A stretch of 35,900 nucleotides of DNA from assembly GCA_964565645.1 (NCBI GenBank), contig CAZMFQ010000017.1, positions 1 through 35,900 on the forward strand, read 5' to 3'. Under the pieces are notes generated by a model. The model worked only from the letters and a program-made list of their open reading frames with translations, was not told the DNA's origin and did not search any database. Shown here in pieces: positions 1 to 8,553 of this stretch (position 1 is its first letter; every line of letters starts with the position of its first letter). The DNA comes from JAHIQC01 sp964565645. Its GTDB lineage: Bacteria; Actinomycetota; Coriobacteriia; Anaerosomatales; JAHIQC01. The position numbers and the translations under genes were made by a program.

Positions 1-1790
<1,790 letters not shown>

Positions 1791-1811
1791 AACGGCCCGC
1801 CAGCAACAGCG

Positions 1812-1861
1812 CAGCCTCGTCCGAATCTGGGCATATACCGAGCACGCGATTCGGGAGGCTG
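1812..1861 (+). promoter_or_regulatory. Long hairpin occluding the ribosome-binding site of the next gene
   Basis: Bases 1812-1818 pair perfectly with 1855-1861, and 1821-1827 with 1848-1854. This gives 14 Watson-Crick pairs with a 2-base bulge (1819-1820) and a 20-base loop. The Shine-Dalgarno-like GGGAGG at 1853-1858 of the downstream kinase (GTG at 1865) lies inside the 3' strand. No T-run follows, so it is a poor intrinsic terminator. Translational control, such as a thermosensor, is an inference. Confidence 0.6.
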
Positions 1862-1864
1862 CTC

Positions 1865-3604
1865 GTGCGCGAGGTCCGCGGACCACGGAACGCCCCTGGG
1901 GAATGGATCGGCACGCGCTACCGGCGGCGCAAGCCCGGGCGTCTGCTGCTTCTTGGCCTGCTCGCGACCCTGCTCCTGGCGTTCGTACCGCATGCGTCCG
2001 CCGCGTCTCGCGTCGTGCGCGTCGGCATCTACGAGAACGAACCGAAGGTCTTCACGGACGAATCGGGTACGCCTTCCGGGATATTCGTGGACCTGATCGA
2101 GCGCATCGCGGCTGATGAGGGCTGGGAGATCGAGTACGTGCCGGCTGAATGGGCGGACGACATCGCCGCCCTGGAGGCGGGGCGCATCGATCTCATGCCC
2201 GACGTGGCGTACACGCCCGAGCGCGACGAGACCATGGACTTCCACAAGATCCCGATCGCCGAGAGCTGGTCGTATGTCTACTCGGCACCCGGACAGACCA
2301 TCGACAGGGTCTCGCAACTGGAGGGCAAGCGCGTCGCCGTCCTTGAGGGCTCGGTGCAGCAGGACGCGTTCGCGGAGATGATCGCGGGATTCTCTCTGGA
2401 CACCGAGATCGTCGCGGCCGGCTCGCTTTCGGAGGCGTTCGAGATGGCGAGCTCCGGAGCGGCGGACGCCGCGATTGCGAACTACTTCTTTGGCGACTAC
2501 TTCTATCGTGAGTATGGCCTCGAGCGGACGCCGATCGTGTTCAATGCCGTTCCGCTGTACTTCGCGACCGGACAGGGGCGCAACGCCGACCTGCTTGAAG
2601 CGATCGACGAGCACATGGGTGCGTGGATCGACGACGGAGGCTCCTACTACTACGACACGCTGGGGCGATACACGGCCGACGCGCGCTCGCGCGGGCGGGC
2701 GTACCTCACCTGGTCGCTCGTCGGTGTGGTGGGTCTGCTTGTGGTCGCGAGCGGGATCATCTTGCTTCTGCGCTGGCAGGTTCGGGTGCGCACCGCGCAC
2801 CTGCTTGAGACGCAGACCGAGCTGCAGCGCCATCGGGACCAGCTCGGCCTGATGGTGGAGCAAGCGACCGCGCAGCTTCAGCGGGCGAACATCGAGCTCG
2901 AAGCCGCGAGTACCGCCAAGAACGCGTTCCTGGCGAGGATGAGCCATGAGCTGCGGACGCCGCTCAACTCGATCATCGGGTTCTCCGAGGTCATGGGGAT
3001 GGGGATGAGCGGCCCACTCAACGAAGAGCAGTCCCGCCAGGTCGCCATGATCTCGCAGTCGGGCAAGCACCTGCTCGTTCTCATCAACGAGATACTGGAT
3101 CTGTCCAAAGTCGAGTCCGGCAGCATGCAGGTGACGGCCGGGGAGTTCGACGCCGCGGCCCTGGTCACCGAACTCGTGGAGAGCGTGGCCGTGCAGGCCG
3201 ACGAGCACGGAATCGCCGTGGAGGCGGAGCTTCCCGACGGGCCCGTCATGGTCACGAGCGACGAGCGGATCGTGCGACAGATCATGCTCAATCTCATCGG
3301 CAACGCCATCAAGTTCACCCGCGAAGGCGGAGTACGCGTGGGTGTTCGCGTGAGCAGCGGCGGGATTGAGTTCAGCGTGCAGGACACCGGGATCGGCATA
3401 GCCCAGGAACACCTGCCGCACATCTTCGACGAGTTCTGGCAGGTCACGGATATCGAGGGAGGCGACGGGACGGGGACCGGACTCGGCCTGGCGATCTCTT
3501 CGGCGATGGCCGCCCGTATCGGCGGGCGCCTGCGCGTGGACAGTGTGCTCGGCGAAGGTTCCACCTTCCGTCTGGAGTTGCCGCCGTCCATGCCGGAGCA
3601 GTGA
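1865..3604 (+). CDS. Membrane sensor histidine kinase with periplasmic solute-binding (SBP_bac_3-like) domain
   Basis: Transmembrane histidine kinase of 579 aa. A basic N-terminus (RRRKPGR) precedes a hydrophobic signal segment (about residues 25-42, ending HASAA). Residues 48-265 resemble family-3 periplasmic solute-binding proteins (YENEPKVF, GIFVDLIERI, GRIDLMPDVAYTPER, LEGKRVAVLEGS). A second membrane helix lies at about 280-302 and a coiled coil at 303-350. The HisKA domain has phospho-acceptor His361 in MSHELRTPLNSIIGF, and HATPase_c has N box NLIGNAIKFT, G1 DTGIGI and G2 GTGTGLGLA. It should sense a small ligand outside the membrane and autophosphorylate inside. No response regulator lies beside it, so it is an orphan here. 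The GTG start is chosen because GGGAGG sits 6 bases upstream and the signal segment follows; that site is buried in a hairpin. The ligand is unknown. Confidence 0.9.
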   Translation: MREVRGPRNAPGEWIGTRYRRRKPGRLLLLGLLATLLLAFVPHASAASRVVRVGIYENEPKVFTDESGTPSGIFVDLIERIAADEGWEIEYVPAEWADDIAALEAGRIDLMPDVAYTPERDETMDFHKIPIAESWSYVYSAPGQTIDRVSQLEGKRVAVLEGSVQQDAFAEMIAGFSLDTEIVAAGSLSEAFEMASSGAADAAIANYFFGDYFYREYGLERTPIVFNAVPLYFATGQGRNADLLEAIDEHMGAWIDDGGSYYYDTLGRYTADARSRGRAYLTWSLVGVVGLLVVASGIILLLRWQVRVRTAHLLETQTELQRHRDQLGLMVEQATAQLQRANIELEAASTAKNAFLARMSHELRTPLNSIIGFSEVMGMGMSGPLNEEQSRQVAMISQSGKHLLVLINEILDLSKVESGSMQVTAGEFDAAALVTELVESVAVQADEHGIAVEAELPDGPVMVTSDERIVRQIMLNLIGNAIKFTREGGVRVGVRVSSGGIEFSVQDTGIGIAQEHLPHIFDEFWQVTDIEGGDGTGTGLGLAISSAMAARIGGRLRVDSVLGEGSTFRLELPPSMPEQ

Positions 3605-3617
3605 TACCCTCGAGAGC

Positions 3618-4463
3618 ATGCTGACCGCACTCCTATCGCTGTGCACCTCGACGCTGTTCGGCGTCGGGGACTTCCTGGGCGGGTTCGCGAGCAAGCGGGA
3701 GTCCTCGCTCGCGGTCACGGCGAACGCGCACGTGGTCGGGTTCGTGATGTTCTCCGTCGGCGTGCTGCTGTTCACCGCGCCTTTCACCTCGCGCGACCTG
3801 CTGCTCGGCGTGGTCTCCGGCGTTTCGGGAGGCCTCGGCGTGGGCGCACTGTACGCCGCGCTCGCGCGGGGCCGTATGAGCATCGTCGCGCCGGTGACCG
3901 CAGCGTTGTCCGGCTCGCTGCCGGCCGCGTACGACTTCATCCGCGGGACCGCAGTACGCCCCACGGCGATCGCGGGCCTTGCGCTCGCGCTCGTCGCGAC
4001 GGTCGTGGTGAGCGCCACCTCCGGGCAGGCCGAGGAGGGCGAGCAGGGCATGCCGCTCTCGGCACTCGTGCTTTCGGTGCTTGCGGGCTGCGCGTTCTCG
4101 GTCGGCTTCATCGCCTTCTCGCTGACCGCGCACTCGAGCGGCCTGTGGCCGCTGGCCTCGGCCCGGCTCACCTCCATGCTGCTGTTCGGCGCGCTCGCGT
4201 TCGCCACGCAGCGTCGGGTGGTCGTGGATCCGACCGTGCGGGTGCAGACGTTCGGCGCCGGCCTCACCGATGCGACCGCCAACATCACGATGATCACCGC
4301 TATCCGCATCGGCCCGCTCGCGGTGGCCTCGGTGCTCGGCTCGCTGTACCCGGTGGTCACGATCCTGCTCGCGCGCGGTGTGTTGGGCGAGAAGCTGCGG
4401 CCGATCCAGTGGATCGGGGTCGCGCTCGCGCTCGCAGCGGTCCTTCTCGCCGCTCTACCGTAG
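3618..4463 (+). CDS. EamA/DMT-superfamily transporter
   Basis: Integral membrane protein of 281 aa with about ten predicted helices arranged as two EamA-like halves. The first half begins STLFGVGDFLGGFASKRES and includes GALYAALARGRMSIVAPVTA; the second ends GPLAVASVLGSLYPVVTILL, then LGEKLRPIQWIGVALALAAV, the usual end of DMT transporters. Members move amino acids, nucleotides, sugars or drugs; the substrate cannot be read from sequence. The ATG at 3618 is preferred over a longer in-frame reading from 3543, because the extra residues would be a hydrophilic stretch overlapping the kinase gene. Only 13 bases separate it from the kinase stop, so the two may be co-transcribed, but the ribosome-binding site is weak. 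Confidence 0.85.
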   Translation: MLTALLSLCTSTLFGVGDFLGGFASKRESSLAVTANAHVVGFVMFSVGVLLFTAPFTSRDLLLGVVSGVSGGLGVGALYAALARGRMSIVAPVTAALSGSLPAAYDFIRGTAVRPTAIAGLALALVATVVVSATSGQAEEGEQGMPLSALVLSVLAGCAFSVGFIAFSLTAHSSGLWPLASARLTSMLLFGALAFATQRRVVVDPTVRVQTFGAGLTDATANITMITAIRIGPLAVASVLGSLYPVVTILLARGVLGEKLRPIQWIGVALALAAVLLAALP

Positions 4464-4558
4464 CGTCCGGCGTCGGGCAGCGGTACATTCGTTGCGTGCG
4501 CTGCGCAGCAGGCTGACTGGAGCGTGGCGCGAGCGACTCATGAATCCGGGGAGGGACC

Positions 4559-7072
4559 ATGATTGGCAGTGTTCGCGTTCGAATGCTCACCACCGTTCTG
4601 ACGTGCGCGGTATTCGCCGGGTCGATGATCGCGGGCCCGTCGGTCGCGGCGTCGGCGCCGCGGCCGGCGGGCGTACAGCCCGCATCCGTCAACACGCCGC
4701 CGTTCGTGGCGGCGGACCCCGCGAGTTACGACAACGAGACCTCTGTCGTCCCTCCGGACGCGCAGCCGTGGATGCAGTATGGAGCGGATGTCGCGATAGA
4801 CGGTCAGACCGCCGTCGTCGGTGCCCTGTTCTCGAACTCCAATGCGGGAGGCGCGTACGTCTACGAACGTGTCGACGGCATATGGACCCTGACCGCCGAG
4901 CTCGTGAGTCCCACGCCCGGGGCGTACGAGTTCTTTGGCAAGTCCGTGGCCATCGATGGCGACACCATCGTCGTTGGCGAGTGCCGCGATCAGGAGGGCG
5001 GCATCGGCAAGGGCGCGGTGCACGTGTTCTCGCGTGGCGACGGCTCATGGCCGCATGTCGCCACCATCACGCCGACCGTGCGCGTGAACAACGGCGAGTT
5101 CGGCTGCGACGTCGCGATCTCCGGCGACACGATCGTGGCCGGATCCTACGGCTACAACTCGTATGCCGGCGGTGCGTACGTGTTCCGAGGATCCGGCGCC
5201 ACTTGGAGCCAGGAGCAGCTCATCGATACCCCGTCATCGGGCTCGCACGAGTGCGGTTCGTCGGTCGATGTGTCCGGCAACACCCTCGTGCTCGGCGGTC
5301 CGCTCGACGACCAGGTCGGAAGCGACTCCGGTGCGGCCTACGTATACACGCGTTCGGGCACGACGTGGTCGTTCCAGCAGACACTGGTCGGCACGGACAC
5401 GGCAGCCGGTGACCAGTTCGGGACCTCGGTCGCTGTCGACGGCAACATGGTGGTCGCCGGCGCGAAGTACGAGGAGGAAGCGCCCGAGCAGAACGTGCGC
5501 GGCTCGGCGTACGTGTTCACGCGCTCGGGAGCGACCTGGACTCAGACGGCGAAGCTGCAGGCATCAGACGGTGCGGCACAGCATGAGTTCGGCTACGCGG
5601 TCGCTCTCGACGGTCGCACCGCAGTCGTCGGCGCACCAAGGACGCCGGAGCTTGGCGAGCACACCGGCAGCGCATACATCTACAACTACGACGGTACCGC
5701 CTGGGCCGAGACCCGCAACCTCGCATCGAGCGACGCCACCGCCGACGCCTGGTTCGGGGCGGCTGTCGCGGTATCGGACAACGTGACGCTCGTGGGCGCG
5801 TACAGCGCCGATCCGGTCGCCGAGTCCTCGGGCGAGGCGTACTTCTATGATTCCTTCTACGTCACCTCTGAGGACACGACGCTCACCGTCAACGCTCCGG
5901 GCGTGGTCGGCAATGACTGGGACATCGATCCTCTCGATACCGTGCGACTCTGGCGCGTGAACCAGCCGGCGCACGGCACGGTCTCGGCCTGGGGCGACGG
6001 AGCGTTCTACTACGTGCCGGACCCGGGCTACAAGGGGTACGACTCGTTCACCTATCAGGCGACCGACGATACCGACGTGTCGACGGAGTGGGCGCGAGTC
6101 GACATCATGGTCACGCCCGTCCACGACTACGTGCCCATCCAGGGTGCGGACCGCTACCAGACCTCGGCACAGGCCGCGCTCGCGGGCTTCGGCGACACCG
6201 GTGCCACCGACGTGGTGATCGCGACCGGGCGCAACTTCCCCGACGCGCTCGGCGGCTCCTCGCTCGCGGGCGCGCTCGATGCGCCGTTGTTGCTGGTGGA
6301 CACGGCGGCGGTCCCGGGCAGCGTCGCAGACGCCATCGAGCAACTCGGTGCGACCCATGCGGTCATACTCGGCGGTCCGGCGGCCGTATCCGAGACGATC
6401 GAAGACGACCTGGTCGCGATCATGGGAACGGGTTCGAGCGTCGATCGCATCGAAGGTTCGGACCGCTACGACACCGCCCGAAAGATCGCCGCGGAGACCG
6501 TCGATATCCTTGGCGCGGGCTACGATGGTCGCGCGTTCGTCGCCACGGGGCGCAACTTCCCGGATGCTTTGGCGGCAGGCCCTCTCGCGGCCGCTGCCGG
6601 ATGGCCGATCTACCTTGTGGCGAACACGGGTGCCGATGCCACGACGATCGACGCCATGGCCGACGTCGGCGTGACCGACGTTCAGGTCCTTGGCGGTGAG
6701 GCGGTCGTGACACCTGCGACCTACGCCGCGCTCGAGGAGGAGTTCCCTGCGGTCGATCGTCAGGCGGGGAACAACCGCTACGAGACGGCCGTCGCGGTCG
6801 CGCGCCTCGGCGTCACGGACGCGGGGCTCGGCTGGGACGGAGTCGGGGTCGCGACCGGCACGAGGTTCCCCGACGCGCTCGCAGCCGGTGCTACGCTCGG
6901 TCGGCTCGGCACTGTCCTGGTGCTCACCGGACCCGACGTACTGGCGCCGGAGACCGACGCGTTGCTGCGCTCCGTGCGCTGGAGCATCGATGACGTGCAC
7001 TACTTCGGCGGCCCCTCGGCGCTTTCGCAGAACGTCCGCAATGCGGTGCAAGCTGCGGTCGAGGCGCCCTAG
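4559..7072 (+). CDS. Secreted surface protein: FG-GAP propeller, cadherin-like domain, three CWB2 repeats
   Basis: An 837-aa exported protein. The N-terminus has a signal peptide (about residues 1-32, ending SVAASA). Residues 70-435 contain seven repeats of the pattern FG-x-[SA]-VA-[IV]-DG-x-x-x-VVGA, then a spacer and GxAYV[FY]xRxGxxW. This is typical of FG-GAP/integrin-alpha-like beta-propellers. Residues 436-520 form one tandem-95/cadherin-like domain (VNAPGVVGNDWDIDP, GYKGYDSFTYQATDD). Residues 525-835 are three cell-wall-binding repeat 2 modules (GADRYQTSAQAA, GSDRYDTARKIA, GNNRYETAVAVA, each followed by FPDAL and GG motifs), which anchor proteins to secondary wall polymer. ATG 4559 follows GGGGAGGG at 4548-4555. 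A role as an adhesin or S-layer-associated protein is inferred; no enzyme motif is visible. Confidence 0.9.
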   Translation: MIGSVRVRMLTTVLTCAVFAGSMIAGPSVAASAPRPAGVQPASVNTPPFVAADPASYDNETSVVPPDAQPWMQYGADVAIDGQTAVVGALFSNSNAGGAYVYERVDGIWTLTAELVSPTPGAYEFFGKSVAIDGDTIVVGECRDQEGGIGKGAVHVFSRGDGSWPHVATITPTVRVNNGEFGCDVAISGDTIVAGSYGYNSYAGGAYVFRGSGATWSQEQLIDTPSSGSHECGSSVDVSGNTLVLGGPLDDQVGSDSGAAYVYTRSGTTWSFQQTLVGTDTAAGDQFGTSVAVDGNMVVAGAKYEEEAPEQNVRGSAYVFTRSGATWTQTAKLQASDGAAQHEFGYAVALDGRTAVVGAPRTPELGEHTGSAYIYNYDGTAWAETRNLASSDATADAWFGAAVAVSDNVTLVGAYSADPVAESSGEAYFYDSFYVTSEDTTLTVNAPGVVGNDWDIDPLDTVRLWRVNQPAHGTVSAWGDGAFYYVPDPGYKGYDSFTYQATDDTDVSTEWARVDIMVTPVHDYVPIQGADRYQTSAQAALAGFGDTGATDVVIATGRNFPDALGGSSLAGALDAPLLLVDTAAVPGSVADAIEQLGATHAVILGGPAAVSETIEDDLVAIMGTGSSVDRIEGSDRYDTARKIAAETVDILGAGYDGRAFVATGRNFPDALAAGPLAAAAGWPIYLVANTGADATTIDAMADVGVTDVQVLGGEAVVTPATYAALEEEFPAVDRQAGNNRYETAVAVARLGVTDAGLGWDGVGVATGTRFPDALAAGATLGRLGTVLVLTGPDVLAPETDALLRSVRWSIDDVHYFGGPSALSQNVRNAVQAAVEAP

Positions 7073-7125
7073 CGGCCTGATCCGCGCGCACGATGACGCC
7101 TGAACCTGATGTCCGTGGAGGCTTG

Positions 7126-7800
7126 ATGCAGAAGATCACCGTGACCGAGGATGGCCCCTATATCGTCACGGGAGGGGTACCGCTTCTGCGCGTCGAGATC
7201 GTGACGAACGCGGCGGGCGAGTCACTCGCGTGGCGGGAGATCGAGCGGCTGGAGCCGGGGGAGACCTACATGCTGTGCCGGTGCGGCTCCTCGGCGAGCA
7301 AGCCCTACTGCGACGGCAGCCACCTGGCGGCCGGGTTCGACGGCACCGAGACTGCCGGGCACGGCGAGTACGCCGAGATGGCGGTCGACATCGACGGTCC
7401 GGGCGTGCGGCTGCACGATGCGCGCAAGCTCTGCGCCGAGGCGCGGTTCTGCGATCGCGCGGGCGGCCTTTGGAACCTCGTCAAGGACTGTGACGATCCT
7501 GCGACGCGGGAGTTGGTCGAGGAGGAGGCGCAGCTGTGTCCCTCCGGGCGCTACGTGGTGTGCGACGGGCAGACGCATGAGGCGCTCGAGCCCGAACTCG
7601 AGGCCTCCATCGCTCTCGTCGAGGACCCCTCGCTGGAAGTCTCCGGCCCGCTGTGGGTGCGTGGCGGTATCGCGGTGGAGGGCGCCGACGGTTCGCTGTA
7701 TGAGGTCCGCAACCGCATGACGTTGTGCCGCTGCGGTTCCTCGGCGAACAAGCCCTTCTGCGACGGCAGCCATATCGACGTGAAGTTCCGCGACCGCTAG
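7126..7800 (+). CDS. Protein with two CDGSH iron-sulfur domains
   Basis: A 224-aa cytoplasmic protein with two CDGSH 2Fe-2S sites. Site one is CRCGSSASKPYCDGSH (Cys51, Cys53, Cys62, His66) and site two is CRCGSSANKPFCDGSH (Cys201, Cys203, Cys212, His216) near the C-terminus. Each fits the 3-Cys/1-His signature. The linker carries four further cysteines (about residues 105-150, including CAEARFC and the Cys of CPSGRY), a feature of long bacterial CDGSH proteins. The biochemical role of this subgroup is unclear; redox or iron-sulfur handling is inferred. I chose ATG 7126, which has GGAGG 4 bases upstream and gives MQKITVTEDGPY, a typical family beginning. An in-frame ATG at 7093 has no comparable site. 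A strong hairpin follows the stop. Confidence 0.9.
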   Translation: MQKITVTEDGPYIVTGGVPLLRVEIVTNAAGESLAWREIERLEPGETYMLCRCGSSASKPYCDGSHLAAGFDGTETAGHGEYAEMAVDIDGPGVRLHDARKLCAEARFCDRAGGLWNLVKDCDDPATRELVEEEAQLCPSGRYVVCDGQTHEALEPELEASIALVEDPSLEVSGPLWVRGGIAVEGADGSLYEVRNRMTLCRCGSSANKPFCDGSHIDVKFRDR

Positions 7801-7822
7801 AACGGCCCGCATAGGTGTGAGC

Positions 7823-7850
7823 GACGCCCGTCGGGGAACCGGCGGGCGTC
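7823..7850. terminator. Hairpin between convergent genes, likely bidirectional terminator
   Basis: GACGCCCG at 7823-7830 pairs with CGGGCGTC at 7843-7850, extended by inner pairs including one G-T to a 12-bp stem with a GGAA loop. It lies between the CDGSH gene and the convergent TspO-like gene. The T-run is short (TTGTCGTC) on the plus side. Confidence 0.65.
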
Positions 7851-7856
7851 TTGTCG

Positions 7857-8243
7857 TCACCGGTTGAGCTGCCAGATGCTCGTCTGCAGGACCGTGGCGA
7901 TCGAGACCCAGACGAGATAGGGCACGAGCGCGAGCGCGGCGAGCCGGGAGTGCGGCCAGAACGCGACGATCGACCAGACGATGGTCGCGAGCACGATGAG
8001 GATGTCGACCACCGCGAGCGGAAGGTTGCGCCAGCCGAACTGTATCGGCGTGAACGCGAGGTTGGCGATCAGGTTGATCGCGATAGGGACGAGCAGCGCC
8101 CGCGGCAGCTCGCCGCGCAGTACCCGGAACGCGATGTACCCGTACGTGATGAAGATGATCGGGTATAGCACGCTCCAGACCTGGCCGAAGAGTTGCGGCT
8201 GGGGCGCCCACGCCGGCTTCGCGAGTTCCTGATACCAGTTCAT
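7857..8243 (-). CDS. Short TspO/MBR-family (tryptophan-rich) membrane protein
   Basis: A 128-aa membrane protein with about four predicted helices. The N-terminal WYQELAKPAWAPQPQLFGQVWSVLYP matches the start of the second helix region of TspO/MBR proteins (pattern W..L.KP.W.P, then F...W..LY). Tryptophans recur later (FGWRN, TIVWSIVAFW, LVWVS, IWQLN). TspO proteins bind porphyrins and other hydrophobic ligands. Usual bacterial members are about 150-160 aa with five helices; this one lacks the first helix. Reading upstream of ATG 8243 in frame gives only polar residues, then a stop (TAG at 8294-8292), so the missing helix is not hidden by start choice. It may be a four-helix subfamily or a truncated copy. 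The gene is convergent with the CDGSH gene. Confidence 0.75.
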   Translation of the reverse strand: MNWYQELAKPAWAPQPQLFGQVWSVLYPIIFITYGYIAFRVLRGELPRALLVPIAINLIANLAFTPIQFGWRNLPLAVVDILIVLATIVWSIVAFWPHSRLAALALVPYLVWVSIATVLQTSIWQLNR

Positions 8244-8400
8244 GCGGGGTCCGATCTCTGCTGTCGTGGTTCTGCGACAGGTACGTACCCGCTATCAGGT
8301 GCGAGCGTCTCGGGAGCGTCGAAAGGCGAGGTCGGCGCGTACGTCTCGAGATAATCGCAGAGATTTTCGCGATGAATGGTTTAGTAGAACAGATGAACGG
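8244..8400. other. First part of a 310-base intergenic gap
   Basis: Divergent region between the TspO-like gene and the giant surface gene. It is locally richer in A+T than its surroundings (8345-8400). GATAAT at 8350-8355 could be a -10 element for the plus-strand gene, but I see no convincing -35 at normal spacing. No ORF with coding character is present. Confidence 0.3.
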
Positions 8401-8417
8401 CAATAGTGTCACTATTG
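8401..8417. promoter_or_regulatory. Perfect 17-bp palindrome upstream of the giant surface gene
   Basis: CAATAGTG (8401-8408), a single central T, and CACTATTG (8410-8417) form an exact inverted repeat in a region otherwise without genes. The size and symmetry are typical of an operator for a dimeric regulator (TetR, MarR or GntR type). A short RNA hairpin is less likely, since a 1-base loop would force inner pairs open. The regulator is unknown. Confidence 0.5.
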
Positions 8418-8444
8418 GCGCCGCTGGGGCATGAATGGCGCCGT

Positions 8445-8536
8445 GCATCGCTGCAGGAACACCTTCCGGCGATGCGACCTGGGGCGGGGAGCCTTGCTCC
8501 CTGAAAACGGAGTGGACGAGCGGTAGGTCGTTCGTC
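8445..8536 (+). promoter_or_regulatory. Structured leader RNA candidate of the giant surface gene
   Basis: Three helices can be drawn: 8445-8451 with 8469-8475 (inner GGAA/TTCC); GGGAGC 8487-8492 with GCTCCC 8496-8501; and GACGAGC 8515-8521 with GTTCGTC 8530-8536. The last loop contains AGGTC (8525-8529), complementary to GACCT (8476-8480), so a pseudoknot or a competing helix is possible. The ribosome-binding site GGGGAGGA follows at 8543-8550. I could not match it to a known riboswitch class. Confidence 0.4.
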
Positions 8537-8553
8537 GGAGTCGGGGAGGAAGC

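Noticed and set aside
4500..4509. GCTGCGCAGC palindrome as operator or terminator
   Set aside because: A 10-bp G+C-rich palindrome is expected by chance here; there is no T-run or promoter context.
8445..8550. c-di-GMP-I riboswitch
   Set aside because: A GGTAGGT element is present, but the conserved CAAACC and GACGCAAAGCC elements are not, so the class cannot be claimed.
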